DNA of 62,915 nt from Clostridia bacterium (GTDB lineage Bacteria; Bacillota; Clostridia; TANB77; UBA1234), in NCBI GenBank assembly GCA_017521465.1, contig JAFXCN010000005.1, positions 1-62,915 on the forward strand. Direction: 5' to 3'. The notes under the pieces are model-generated. The model made no database searches, had not been told where the DNA came from, and saw only the letters and a list, made by a program, of their open reading frames with translations. Below, in pieces: positions 26,789-36,207 of the stretch. The translations under genes were made by a program, and so were the position numbers. The first letter of the stretch is position 1. The number at the start of each line of letters is the position of its first letter.

Positions 26789-27403
26789 TTATATAATTTC
26801 TACTTTTTTGTTATTTACCAATTCAGCAAATCTTTCTCCATCCTCTTTATTACCTACGATTACTCCATAATGGGTTGGAACTACTACTTTAGCATCAATG
26901 TTATTTGCTAAATCTGCAGCTTCTTCAACAGTCATAGTATATGTTCCTCCAACAGGCAATAAAGCAATGTCGCATTTAACATTTCTAATTTCTGGTACAT
27001 TGTCTGTATCACCAGCAATAAAATATTCTACTCCATCTAAATTTATTATAAAACCAACCCATCCATTTTCTTTAGGATGAAATTGTTTATTTTCATTATA
27101 TGCGTAAGTAGTTTTAAAATTGATATCATCAATCTTGTATTCATTATTCGGCTCTACAACAATTACACTATTTACTAATTTTTCAGCATCTGATTTTGCA
27201 TCTTTTGTAGTTATTATTATTGTATCATTCTTCATAACTTTAGTAATATCTTCTGGCGAAAAATGATCGTAATGCGAATGAGTACAAAAAATATAATCTG
27301 CATCATTGCATACATCTTCAATTTTGTATGGATCAATATAAATAATTTTACTTCCTTTAATTTTTATACTATTATGTTTAATAAATTCTATTTTTTCAGT
27401 CAT
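26789..27403 (-). CDS. Metallo-beta-lactamase-fold hydrolase (UlaG/UPF0173-like)
   Basis: The 204-residue protein has the metal motif THSHYDHFSPED (HxHxDH), then FIAGDTDNVPEI with the bridging Asp, and a late His in VVPTHYG. This is the compact beta-lactamase_B_2 form related to UlaG and UPF0173. These bind one or two metal ions; the substrate here is unknown. AAAGGTGAG stands before the ATG at 27403; the longer frame to 27436 lies inside the upstream gene. Its start overlaps the end of that gene by 8 nt, which indicates translational coupling. Confidence 0.85.
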   Translation of the reverse strand: MTEKIEFIKHNSIKIKGSKIIYIDPYKIEDVCNDADYIFCTHSHYDHFSPEDITKVMKNDTIIITTKDAKSDAEKLVNSVIVVEPNNEYKIDDINFKTTYAYNENKQFHPKENGWVGFIINLDGVEYFIAGDTDNVPEIRNVKCDIALLPVGGTYTMTVEEAADLANNIDAKVVVPTHYGVIVGNKEDGERFAELVNNKKVEII

Positions 27404-28484
27404 TTTTCTCACCTTTACTTGTATAATATTTTTCAAAATCTTTTACAATTCCTTTGTTTTGACCAAACATTACTGAATAAATAAGATATCTATCCCAAAG
27501 TTTAACATCTTCCTTTTGTCTTTTATCTAACAAAGAAAAATCTTTTAAAAAGTTTTTTAAACCCTCTATGTTTTCATTAATTTTTTCCGCCTTTTCAGTT
27601 CTGTATTCATTTTTAGCGTAAAATGTTTGAACATACGCTACAATACAATATGTTAGCACAGCTATTGGATACATTAATGCAATCTCAAGCGCTATTATTG
27701 CTGGAATTCCAAAAATAATTGAAAATATATTTTCAAGAATATCTCTATCAATATCAAATAACCATCCTATTCCTTCAAATGTCCAAGAAATTCCTACCAA
27801 CACTGCAAACATTCCTAATAATACCAACGTTCCGCGTATCAAACCTTTTAATATACCTCTTCTTCTAAGTTTTTTTTCACATGTTAAGCCTTTTTCTCTA
27901 GCCTCATTTTTAACTATTGGGTTTAGAGTTTCAATTAACTTAGATACATTTAATGATTTTGATTTAATTGCTTCTAAAACACATTTTTCACTTGCATCCA
28001 ATAAATTCTTATCCTCAGAAATAACACTTATTTTAGTATCAGAAATTGTAATTCTTTTCTTTTTTTCTAAATTTAATATAGCTGCTATTACATCCTTTTC
28101 GCCTATTTCAAAATTATCAATGTAACCTAACATTATTGGAGAATAATTTTCTAAAAATTCTCTATAGTATTCTTTTTTATTTTTTAAATCACTATAACTC
28201 AATTTATCTATTTCTTGTCTAAATTTTGCCATTCTATATCCCAAAATGATTCCTATAATAGGTAGCATTGGTAGCATAACAAAAAGTATGCTTCCGAAAA
28301 ACATCATTATAAAATAGTCAAATCCCAACTCTTCAACAAAAAAATCGTTATCTGGACTAGAGTTAATTATTAGTGACAGTAAAACTAAAAGAACTACTAT
28401 AATACCTAAAAAGCAGAATAAAATTTTCTTTCTTTTCTTTATAATTTTCCAAAAATATTTAAAAAACTTTTTTAGCCCTATCAT
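27396..28484 (-). CDS. Membrane protein with DUF2207-type C-terminal domain
   Basis: The 362-residue protein has N-terminal membrane helices (about 21-41 and 58-83), a cytoplasmic charged segment, a second helix pair (about 215-280), and a C-terminal tail LLDKRQKEDVKLWDRYLIYS that resembles the end of DUF2207 proteins. It lacks the large extracytoplasmic N-terminal domain of full DUF2207 members. Function is unknown. GGGAGG precedes the ATG. It overlaps the MBL-fold gene by 8 nt, so the two form an operon, read away from repeat array C. Confidence 0.65.
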   Translation of the reverse strand: MIGLKKFFKYFWKIIKKRKKILFCFLGIIVVLLVLLSLIINSSPDNDFFVEELGFDYFIMMFFGSILFVMLPMLPIIGIILGYRMAKFRQEIDKLSYSDLKNKKEYYREFLENYSPIMLGYIDNFEIGEKDVIAAILNLEKKKRITISDTKISVISEDKNLLDASEKCVLEAIKSKSLNVSKLIETLNPIVKNEAREKGLTCEKKLRRRGILKGLIRGTLVLLGMFAVLVGISWTFEGIGWLFDIDRDILENIFSIIFGIPAIIALEIALMYPIAVLTYCIVAYVQTFYAKNEYRTEKAEKINENIEGLKNFLKDFSLLDKRQKEDVKLWDRYLIYSVMFGQNKGIVKDFEKYYTSKGEKND

Positions 28485-28545
28485 ATTTTCACGCCTCCCT
28501 ATATAAAATTATATATTTCTACCAATTATTTTTCAACGATAAATT

Positions 28546-28666
28546 TATGTCCGCCACAAAGTGTTCGCTGAGTGAATTTTTCTGTCGGACACAAAAGTTC
28601 GCTGGGCGGATGTTTGTGTCCGACGCAAAGTGTTCGCTGGGGGGATATTTGTGTCCGACGCAAAGT
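28546..28666 (+). repeat. 35-bp repeat array, locus C
   Basis: Units start at 28562, 28596 and 28631 (steps 34 and 35) after a leading half-unit TGTCCGCCACAAAGT. The first full unit carries TTTTTCTGTCGGACACAAAA, as at loci A and B, so the order of unit variants is conserved between loci. The remaining gap to 28799 contains an isolated TTGACA (near 28713) without a good -10 box. Confidence 0.9.
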
Positions 28667-28799
28667 GATTACTGTTCACTATTAGTTGTTCGCTGTACTA
28701 GTTATGTTAGCTTGACAAGCTTTTTTTTATATGATAACTTTACTAATGTAATTTTAGGTTGATTATGAATTTCGGTATTTCCGAAAGGAGGACATATAC

Positions 28800-30026
28800 A
28801 TGGCTAAGAAGAAATCCAAGCTCGCTTGGCGCGAACGTGCCAAGCAGCTGTATGCTGAAGGTGTTGACGTAAATGCTATTCCTGATGTTGTGTATGAAGA
28901 GTATAAATCTGATAAGGTTTTTAAGGGAAAAACTAGTGCTAAAAATACTATTTCTCGTTTTTTGCGTGAAACCTATCCGCCTAAGCCTAAGACTTTTGAG
29001 GAACGGATTGAAGCTCAAAAAAGTTCTATTGTGACTCGTGAAGAAAAGAAGCGCGATAAGAAGCTTCTTACTAAAATTGCTGTAACTGATATGATCATTG
29101 ATGCTACTCTTGATGCGCTCAAGGCTCGACCTCTCCGAGAGATTAAGCCTTTTGAAGTGAATTTGGATAGAACTTATTCTGAAGAGACTATTGTTCTTAT
29201 GATTTCTGATATTCAGGCTGGCACCTACATCTCTAGCGAAGCTAGCGGTGGCCTTAATGAGTATAATTGGAGTATTCTTGAAAAGCAATTTGATCAGCTT
29301 TATATTGGTCTTGAAGAAATTGTTACTCGTCATAAGAGGGTTGCTCCTATTAAGAGTCTTCACGTTCATCTGATTGGTGATATCGTTGAAGGTTATGATA
29401 TCTTCAAGGGTCAAACCCGTCAGATTGATACTGAGATTACTGAACAGGCAATCGGCGTTAAGGATTTGCTTTGTGACTTCTTGCAGAAAGCTCTTCATCT
29501 GTTCGATAAGATTCACGTTGTTGCCGTCCCCGGTAACCATGGTCGCATCGGCACTAAGGGCGAAAATCTTCACTATGTAAGCTGGGACTATATTGTGTAT
29601 AAGTGGATGCAATCTGAGCTTAAAAACTTTGATAGCATTACTTGGCAGATTACTAAGTCTTGGTGGCAGATTGATACTATTTATGGTTATAACTTCTTGA
29701 TGTTCCATGGTGACGATATCAAGTCTTGGCAGGGTATTCCCTACTATGGCATTGATCGCGCTGCTAAAAACTATCATGAACTCCTCGAACTTTTGGGTCT
29801 TAAATATAATTATTTGGAAATTGGTCATTTCCACGTCCCGTCTGAACTTTCTGGCGTGACTACGGAAAAGTTTATTAATGGTTGTTGGCCCGGCGGTAGT
29901 CTCTACTCCATGAAGGGCCTGGTTACTGCAAATTATCCTGTTCAGAAGTTGTTTGCGGTGCATCCTACCCAGGGTGTCACTTACCGCTATCCCATTAAGC
30001 TTACTCTTCCTAAGAAAAGGAAATAA
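28800..30026 (+). CDS. Calcineurin-like metallophosphoesterase with N-terminal HTH-like region
   Basis: The 408-residue protein has a basic, helix-turn-helix-like N-terminus (WRERAKQLYAEGVDVNAIPD). A metallophosphoesterase domain follows: Asp137 (SDIQAGTY), GDIVEGYD (Asp194), GNHGRIG (Asn246-His247), FHGDD and GHFH. The first motif has Gln139 where DxH is usual, so one metal ligand may differ. DNA or nucleotide phosphodiesters are plausible substrates; similar HTH plus phosphoesterase proteins occur in phages. Codon use (AAG, CTT, GCT, CGT) differs from the AAA-rich neighbours and leaves a 406-codon antisense open frame. AAAGGAGG precedes the ATG. Confidence 0.8.
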   Translation: MAKKKSKLAWRERAKQLYAEGVDVNAIPDVVYEEYKSDKVFKGKTSAKNTISRFLRETYPPKPKTFEERIEAQKSSIVTREEKKRDKKLLTKIAVTDMIIDATLDALKARPLREIKPFEVNLDRTYSEETIVLMISDIQAGTYISSEASGGLNEYNWSILEKQFDQLYIGLEEIVTRHKRVAPIKSLHVHLIGDIVEGYDIFKGQTRQIDTEITEQAIGVKDLLCDFLQKALHLFDKIHVVAVPGNHGRIGTKGENLHYVSWDYIVYKWMQSELKNFDSITWQITKSWWQIDTIYGYNFLMFHGDDIKSWQGIPYYGIDRAAKNYHELLELLGLKYNYLEIGHFHVPSELSGVTTEKFINGCWPGGSLYSMKGLVTANYPVQKLFAVHPTQGVTYRYPIKLTLPKKRK

Positions 30027-30031
30027 AAAAT

Positions 30032-30062
30032 AAGACGCCGATTCATCGGCGTCTTTATTTTT
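30032..30062. terminator. Bidirectional terminator between phosphoesterase and SLH genes
   Basis: AAGACGCCGA (30032-30041) and TCGGCGTCTT (30046-30055) form a 10-bp stem with a TTCA loop and flanking A/T runs. Confidence 0.85.
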
Positions 30063-32604
30063 AATCTGTATATCCTCTATAGATTACAAAAAGATCTTCT
30101 ATTTCATCTATTGCAATTCTGTCTCCAGCTTTCACTTCTATTTTTCTAGGTTCTATAATATTGCTTGTTATAAACTTCCAATCGCCTGATGATTTTGAAA
30201 CTTTTGCAAATACTACTATATATTTATCAAACAAATATGTTTTACCTTCAATGTCAAAAGCATTTTTATTAATATTAATTGTGTCACCATTTGAAAGATA
30301 TATAATATCATCTTCAAAGCGTTCTACAATATAATCTCTCTTATCTCCTAACAATTTTGCATTATATCTTTCTTCTACTTCTAGCTTATCATCTTTTGTA
30401 GTATATGATATTAAATCACCTGGTTCACAATTTATATTTCCTGTTACGATATATTCTGAAATAACGTTGTTAAATGGGCTCAATTTTACCTTTAACACCA
30501 TTTTATTCGTTGTTTCTTTACTTTCATCTTCTTCCGTATTCTTATCATCCTTCTTGCCTTCTCGTTCTTGATATATATCTAAAACTCTTGCATATTTATA
30601 ATCATATTTATTTAGTTCTTTTTCTACAAAAATTGCAACTGCAACGTTCGAATCATCATATAACACGTGCACAACGTTATCATCAAGATTTTCTAAAATA
30701 TCTCTATCTTTTTCTACTACCAAATTATAATCTTTAATATTTTTATCTGAATTTATTACATATTCTTTTTCTATTATATATATTACTGTGTTTTCATCTA
30801 TTTCATATTCATCTAGCTTTAAGTCTTCATATTTTTTATTCTCAATATCCATATCTAGCGTTCCGCCAGGTATTTTTAAATTATCGACAAATATATCAAT
30901 AAATTCAATTTCCGAACCAGAAGATTCAAAATGTATTAATGTCCCTGCATCGATTTTTTTATCAAAAATAGTTTTATCGACTGTAAATGTCTTAATTCCA
31001 TTACTTGTTGAAATCTCCAATTCAGTAGTTTCTTCTTCACCTTCGTTTTTATACGCATCCAAAATTATTCCAAATCTTATCGCCTGACTTGCATTATCAT
31101 AATTTCGCTCTAAATTTATTTGCATTACTTCTTTAGAATAACTTGTAACTAATTCTATATCCCTACCAACGAACTCTTGAAGCGCTTTTACAGTAACTCT
31201 CTTAGTTGTTTCACTTCCATATAGTTTATATGTAACACTACTGTCACATACATAAAGTTGACCATCTACTGTTAAAAATATTTTCGAGTCTTTTGATTTT
31301 ACTGATTCCAGTTCGCCTCTTACTGTTTTGTCGTTATAAACATACATTCCATTTCTTATGCTAGAAAGCACTCCACCTTCTTTTACATCTGACCAACTTA
31401 ACGACTCGCCATTTGCATTAAGTAATACTTTATCTGTAAATAGCATATTTTTCTCATTTATTAATACATATTCTTTTCCATCAACGTCATGTTCCTTGCC
31501 ATCTTCGCCAATTTCCTTATGCTTTTCTCTTTGTATTTTTGCTTCTTTTACTAAAATATTTAAGTTTGAACCTAAATATGCAACTCTGTCTATTTTATCT
31601 TCTTCGTCAAAATAAATATATGCATAATTTTTACTTTTTCCTAATACATACGAACCATTCTTTGGATTGAATTTATAAATTTCTTCTAGCTCTTTTGTTG
31701 TACCTTCATCAAATCTCTCATCATATATAAAGTTTAATCCTATAGCTAGTTTGGTTTCTATATTATATATTCCCGAAAGTTTAGCACCTATACGCTTTAG
31801 TGGTATAGGATTTGGAACTTGCACATCATCAATCTCTTTTGTAGAAATATAATATTCAACAATTTCTTCTTCCTCAACTATATCTTTATAAACAGAAATA
31901 CCTTCTAATATATCATCATCGATAATCGCATAGTCTGGATAATATCTTGTAATAACTTTTTTAGGCACAGTCTCTTTTATAAGACCAACATGTGTCTTGT
32001 CTTTTATTGTCATATAGCTTTCAGCGTTTAACATATTCCAAATCATTATAGCTATATTTCCACGAGTAGCTTCATCACTATTTTTAAAGTATCCTACATT
32101 TTTAGCTAATCTAATTTCATTCATTTTTTTGATATATGGTGCATCCCATTTTTCGCCTGGTTTAGCTTGAAGATCTGTATACCCCAGCGCTCTAACTATC
32201 ATAGTTACTGCTTCAGAATAAGTGACTTTATCATTTGGTCTAAATGTACCATCCGAATAACCATTTATCATTTTCATGTCTGCCGCAACATTTACATATC
32301 CATAATACCAATCTGATGCTTTTACATCTTTAAAATTATTAATCCCTAAAGACATTTTGACACTTGCATCATCTAGTCGATATACTCTTAATATTAATTT
32401 TGCCATCTCTGCTCTTGTAACCGGTCTATTTGTAGAAAATACATTTTTCGAAGTACCATCTGCAATTCCAAGTGTATATAAAATTTCTGTAGGACTTTCA
32501 TATTTCGTTCCAATTGTATCATGGAATTGAGCCGCAAAAGTTACAGAACACATTCCTAAAATAATCACTATTATTAATATCAAAGATATATAAATTTTTT
32601 TCAT
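30061..32604 (-). CDS. SLH-domain surface protein (smaller paralogue)
   Basis: The 847-residue protein has a signal peptide ending near SVTFAAQ (about residue 25) and three S-layer-homology motifs in residues ~27-200 (PVTRAEMAKLILRVYRL, GYSDGTFRPNDKVTYSEAVT, EATRGNIAIMIWNML). A long beta-rich C-terminal part follows. SLH domains bind pyruvylated wall polysaccharide. AGGAGG precedes the ATG. It lies downstream of the second SLH gene on the same strand but has its own promoter, and a terminator separates them, so expression can differ. The C-terminal region has no recognised enzyme motif. Confidence 0.9.
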   Translation of the reverse strand: MKKIYISLILIIVIILGMCSVTFAAQFHDTIGTKYESPTEILYTLGIADGTSKNVFSTNRPVTRAEMAKLILRVYRLDDASVKMSLGINNFKDVKASDWYYGYVNVAADMKMINGYSDGTFRPNDKVTYSEAVTMIVRALGYTDLQAKPGEKWDAPYIKKMNEIRLAKNVGYFKNSDEATRGNIAIMIWNMLNAESYMTIKDKTHVGLIKETVPKKVITRYYPDYAIIDDDILEGISVYKDIVEEEEIVEYYISTKEIDDVQVPNPIPLKRIGAKLSGIYNIETKLAIGLNFIYDERFDEGTTKELEEIYKFNPKNGSYVLGKSKNYAYIYFDEEDKIDRVAYLGSNLNILVKEAKIQREKHKEIGEDGKEHDVDGKEYVLINEKNMLFTDKVLLNANGESLSWSDVKEGGVLSSIRNGMYVYNDKTVRGELESVKSKDSKIFLTVDGQLYVCDSSVTYKLYGSETTKRVTVKALQEFVGRDIELVTSYSKEVMQINLERNYDNASQAIRFGIILDAYKNEGEEETTELEISTSNGIKTFTVDKTIFDKKIDAGTLIHFESSGSEIEFIDIFVDNLKIPGGTLDMDIENKKYEDLKLDEYEIDENTVIYIIEKEYVINSDKNIKDYNLVVEKDRDILENLDDNVVHVLYDDSNVAVAIFVEKELNKYDYKYARVLDIYQEREGKKDDKNTEEDESKETTNKMVLKVKLSPFNNVISEYIVTGNINCEPGDLISYTTKDDKLEVEERYNAKLLGDKRDYIVERFEDDIIYLSNGDTININKNAFDIEGKTYLFDKYIVVFAKVSKSSGDWKFITSNIIEPRKIEVKAGDRIAIDEIEDLFVIYRGYTD

Positions 32605-32632
32605 TTGTATTCCTCCTATTTTCTATAAATAT

Positions 32633-32660
32633 ATTATATATTATTGAAAAATAGTGTCAA
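32633..32660 (-). promoter_or_regulatory. Promoter of the smaller SLH gene
   Basis: On the minus strand TTGACA (32660-32655) and TATAAT (32638-32633) are 16 bp apart. Confidence 0.65.
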
Positions 32661-32707
32661 TTAAAAATAGTCATTACTTTTTTATATTCTTTATAAATTA
32701 TCTATAA

Positions 32708-32741
32708 AAAAATAGAGTGCCTATATAAGCACTCTATTTTT
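32708..32741 (-). terminator. Terminator of the larger SLH gene
   Basis: AAAAATAGAGTGC (32708-32720) is perfectly inverted at 32729-32741; an A/T-run follows on either strand. Confidence 0.8.
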
Positions 32742-32769
32742 ATTTAGTTTTTATAACTTAAACTATTTT

Positions 32770-35565
32770 TTAGTCGTTTCCTTCTTCTTCACCAGCGTCT
32801 TCTTCGTTTCCTTCTTCTTCAACAACGTCTTCTTCGATTTCTTCCATTCCTCTTATTACGTATACAACCATAGCATCTTCATTTGAATCAACTTTAATTC
32901 TATCAGCTTCTTCAAGTTCAAGTTCATCAAGAGCTACTACTTCATAATCTGTTACATCATATTGAGTTTCTGCAGCATCTTCATCAGCAGATTCACTAAC
33001 GTTTACAACTACCATTGTATAGTCATCTACATCAGCTGTAGCTTCCATTTCTTCTATTAATGCTTCAATACCAGCTTTGCTTAATCTGAATGTACCATCT
33101 GGGTTAGTAATTGTTACTAAATCACCATGTTTGCTATCAGCTTCTACATTCTTAACATATGCATGATTTTCTTGAGCAAAGTCTAATTCTGCAGCTGTTA
33201 ATTTAGAAAGAACTGTGATTTCTAATTCACCATCATCATTTTCTTCTGTTTGGAATGCTACAAATTTAACTTCTGATGATTTAAGTTGTTCTTTAGAAAG
33301 GTAAGTTAATTCTTCACCATTAACTTTAAGTTCAGCTTCATATGCATCTTTATCTAAATCATTTACTCCTGAACCTTCAAGAACTACACCAAATTCCATA
33401 TCAGAAGCAACTTTATCATCAAGAATCATTACATATCTAATTGCTTTTAGATTGTTAGCATTAGCTTGTTCTTCTAAATCGAATACAACATATACTATAT
33501 CATCTGAACCACCATTTAATGAAGCAAGTTCATCAGAACCAGCGATAAATTCACATGTAAATGTAGTTGTTTTTGAACCTTTAGCTTTATCAGCTAATAA
33601 TTTTATTACAACGATTTCGTCAGTAACATATCCTTTACCTTCTGTACCACTAATTGAACCTAATTTTTCATCATATTTAGCTGCATTTAATTCAGCAACT
33701 TCATATTTTGGAAGATCTTCAGCATCTTCAGAATCATATGTTCCAAATGTATCTGTTTCTTCTATATCAACAAGATATTTGTCAAATTTTTCATCATCAT
33801 CTGTATCTTCTTTAATAGCAACCATTGCGAAATCTACGATTTCATCATCTTTGTTTAATTCTACAAAGAATACACAGTTTTTGATTACTGTTCTTAATGT
33901 ATCTAATTGATATAATAATTCAATTGCTTTAGCATTATCTTCATCAATGTTTAAGCTATATGTGTTTTCGCCTTCTTCATTTTCTAATGTTAAAGAATCA
34001 TCGCTACGATCATATTTTACTACTTTATAGAATCCGAAAGTAGTGTCTTCTTCTTCATCTAAATTACCAAATTCGATTCTTACTACAAATCCGAAAGCAT
34101 CTGTAACTAATCTAACTTCTTCGTTCTTGAAGTCTTTGTATAATTTTGCAGCTTTTGCACCTGCAAATTCCATAGATTTAGAATCTTCATCTTCTGGATC
34201 TACAATACATGTAGCTTTACCATCTAATACATATTCTTCACCTTCAACTGTGATAACATCATCAGCTGCAACGTATTTTGTTAATTTACCTTCAGCTTCA
34301 CCTGATTCGATAATGTAAAATACTAAAGAATCTTCTTCAGTAGCATTATCTTCTTCAACTACTGTAACTATTGTTAAAACGTCTCCAACTTCAACGTCTG
34401 ATATTCTTCCTCTTTCACCATCTACGATTACTACTCTATCTTCATTATCATCATCATAATAACGATTTGTTTTGTTTACTATAACATAATCGTCACCAGT
34501 TTTAACTTCTTCTACATATACGCTTTCAACGTTATATTCAGATTGATTTAATATTGTTTTTCTACCTTTTACTCTTAAGTAAGCGTATTCGCCTTCAATA
34601 CCACTATAATCTTCTGATAAAACGTAATTAGAACCTTCAACTAATTTGTCATCTCCTGTTGGAACCATTGTTAAAATTTCTTCTTCATCAACGTTTACTA
34701 AAACTTCAACTCTTGTATTTTCAACGAATTCATAGAAATCATTTCCAGCATATGTGTACCAACCTAATGAATCTAATTCATCACCTTCATCTTTTCCGTC
34801 AACGTCTCTTAATTCAACTTCAACTATTCCGTCTTCATCTCCGCTATCAATATTAAATGTTCCAAAGTATACTTCAGCATATGAATAGTCAGGGAATTTA
34901 ACGTTTAACATGATTTTAGAAGCTTCAGATGTCATACCTGTTCCTTGGTTTTCAGATGTGATTTTCCACATTGGAGTTCTTAACATATTCCATAATAGAA
35001 TAGCGATATCTCCTCTGATAGCACCGTCTGAAGAGTTTTTGTATTCAACATCATCAGTTAATTCTAATTCTCTAGCTTTTAATATAGCGTTTGTTGGCCA
35101 TGTTCCTTCTTCTTCCATAACGTTACCATAACCTAAAGCTCTTAACATCATTGTTAATGCTTCAGCATATGTAACAGTTTTTTCTGGTTTGAAGTCACCT
35201 GTTGGATATCCTTTGATAACACCAGCAGCAGCTGCTGTGTTAACATATCCTCTTGCCCATGCGAAAGCTTCACCATCTTTTAAAGCAACATCTGTAAAGA
35301 TGTTATCTCCTTGTGCTCTTTCAGCATCTTCTTCTAATCCCATGCAGATAACAATTAATTTTGCTAATTCTGCTCTGTTTACTTCTTTTTCTGGTCTGTA
35401 TGTTCCATCTGGGTATCCAGATACAACATCTAGCTCTATTAATGCTTCAACAGCAGCTTCGTACTTTGATCCAGCAATATCTTCAAGATTTACTGCTGCA
35501 AATGATGTTGCACAAAGTCCAAGAACCATTGAAAGAGCTAGTACTAATGATACTATTCTTTTCAT
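32770..35565 (-). CDS. SLH-domain protein, candidate major S-layer protein
   Basis: The 931-residue protein has a signal peptide (MKRIVSLVLALSMVLGLCAT...AA) and three SLH motifs in residues ~25-205 (GYPDGTYRPEKEVNRAELAK, GYPTGDFKPEKTVTYAEAL, GAIRGDIAILLWNML). A very acidic beta-rich region follows, ending in an Asp/Glu tail. Size, acidity, a long leader, a strong AAAGGAGG site and repetitive codon choice (GAA, GTT, GCT) are what one expects of an abundant S-layer protein. It is paralogous to the next gene downstream in the SLH part. No sortase motif is present; anchoring should be through SLH binding to wall polymer. Confidence 0.88.
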   Translation of the reverse strand: MKRIVSLVLALSMVLGLCATSFAAVNLEDIAGSKYEAAVEALIELDVVSGYPDGTYRPEKEVNRAELAKLIVICMGLEEDAERAQGDNIFTDVALKDGEAFAWARGYVNTAAAAGVIKGYPTGDFKPEKTVTYAEALTMMLRALGYGNVMEEEGTWPTNAILKARELELTDDVEYKNSSDGAIRGDIAILLWNMLRTPMWKITSENQGTGMTSEASKIMLNVKFPDYSYAEVYFGTFNIDSGDEDGIVEVELRDVDGKDEGDELDSLGWYTYAGNDFYEFVENTRVEVLVNVDEEEILTMVPTGDDKLVEGSNYVLSEDYSGIEGEYAYLRVKGRKTILNQSEYNVESVYVEEVKTGDDYVIVNKTNRYYDDDNEDRVVIVDGERGRISDVEVGDVLTIVTVVEEDNATEEDSLVFYIIESGEAEGKLTKYVAADDVITVEGEEYVLDGKATCIVDPEDEDSKSMEFAGAKAAKLYKDFKNEEVRLVTDAFGFVVRIEFGNLDEEEDTTFGFYKVVKYDRSDDSLTLENEEGENTYSLNIDEDNAKAIELLYQLDTLRTVIKNCVFFVELNKDDEIVDFAMVAIKEDTDDDEKFDKYLVDIEETDTFGTYDSEDAEDLPKYEVAELNAAKYDEKLGSISGTEGKGYVTDEIVVIKLLADKAKGSKTTTFTCEFIAGSDELASLNGGSDDIVYVVFDLEEQANANNLKAIRYVMILDDKVASDMEFGVVLEGSGVNDLDKDAYEAELKVNGEELTYLSKEQLKSSEVKFVAFQTEENDDGELEITVLSKLTAAELDFAQENHAYVKNVEADSKHGDLVTITNPDGTFRLSKAGIEALIEEMEATADVDDYTMVVVNVSESADEDAAETQYDVTDYEVVALDELELEEADRIKVDSNEDAMVVYVIRGMEEIEEDVVEEEGNEEDAGEEEGND

Positions 35566-35756
35566 TAGATAATCCTCCTTTAAATTTTTGTTTGTTTTTT
35601 CGAAAGGAAAGTAATTTGAATGTAATTAGGTTATTCCTTCCCTCTCATTTCTGCTCTCTAAATAACCTAACCTTGCAAACCACATAGATTATGGTACAAA
35701 TTACCATTTCTTTGCAACTTGCAAGCTCATTATATCGATACCATAAAATAAGTCAA
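35566..35756 (-). promoter_or_regulatory. Promoter and long 5' leader of the larger SLH gene
   Basis: On the minus strand TTGACT (35756-35751) and TATAAT (35734-35729) are 16 bp apart. The predicted leader is about 155 nt long, with inverted GGTTATT/AATAACC segments near 35630 and 35661 that could fold a stem. This is a possible mRNA-stability leader, as in other S-layer genes. Confidence 0.5.
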
Positions 35757-35830
35757 TTTATTTAATAAAACGTTTACTCAATTTACAAATTGTTTACATT
35801 TTGCTTACGGAAGTAGGGATTTTGTAACAA

Positions 35831-35874
35831 TTTTGTAATAAAAACCCTGCTTCCGCAGGGTTTTTATTACAAAA
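35831..35874. terminator. Perfect 20-bp terminator-like hairpin without an adjacent gene
   Basis: Arms 35831-35850 and 35855-35874 are exact inversions (core AAAAACCCTGC/GCAGGGTTTTT, loop TTCC). It has T-runs on both strands but no gene end within several hundred bases. It may shield the SLH promoter from read-through. Confidence 0.75.
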
Positions 35875-35954
35875 TTGTAGTGAATAACTAATAGTGAATG
35901 GCGAATAGTAAATTTCAAATTGACATTCTTTAAAAATTTGTATAAAATAAATAT

Positions 35955-36041
35955 AGAAAATGACAATTCCACAAACGTGGTTTTGCCGAGAATATATGAA
36001 AACTCACATCTACTCGTCAAAGTACAGATGTGAGCTTTTTT
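35955..36041 (+). ncRNA. Putative small RNA of about 88 nt
   Basis: TTGACA (35920-35925) and TAAAAT (35943-35948) are 17 bp apart. A short hairpin CCAC-AAAC-GTGG (35969-35980) follows, and then a terminator with stem CTCACATCT/AGATGTGAG (36003-36011, 36026-36034) followed by CTTTTTT. No ribosome binding site precedes the small open frame inside. It is transcribed opposite to both flanking genes. I do not recognise it as a known RNA family. Confidence 0.5.
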
Positions 36042-36100
36042 ATTTATGTAATTGCTTATTAACCCAGTTCTTATTAATATATCTAACTTTTGTTCGTATC

Positions 36101-36207
36101 GAAGTTTCCGAAGGAAACATTTTCGCAGACGGAAGAAGGCGAAATGCCACCCGCGTAGCGGCCGTCTGCGGAAGCGAACTGCGTTACAGCCATTTGGAAT
36201 GATAATC
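36101..36207 (-). repeat. ERIC-like structured element, copy 3 (full)
   Basis: In reverse orientation it has GTAACGCAGTTCG, stem TTCCGCAGACGG against CCGTCTGCGAAA, and 3' hairpin GTTTCC-TTC-GGAAAC. It lies upstream of the SLH locus and downstream of ddl. Confidence 0.88.

Noticed and set aside
28743-29963. 406-codon minus-strand open frame opposite the phosphoesterase gene
   Set aside because: It has no ribosome binding site and an implausible protein composition. It is explained by the AAG/CTT-rich codon use of the plus-strand gene, which has clear phosphoesterase motifs.
32770-35565. Repetitive acidic SLH gene considered for slippage or a frameshift
   Set aside because: The frame is uninterrupted over 931 codons, with consistent codon use.
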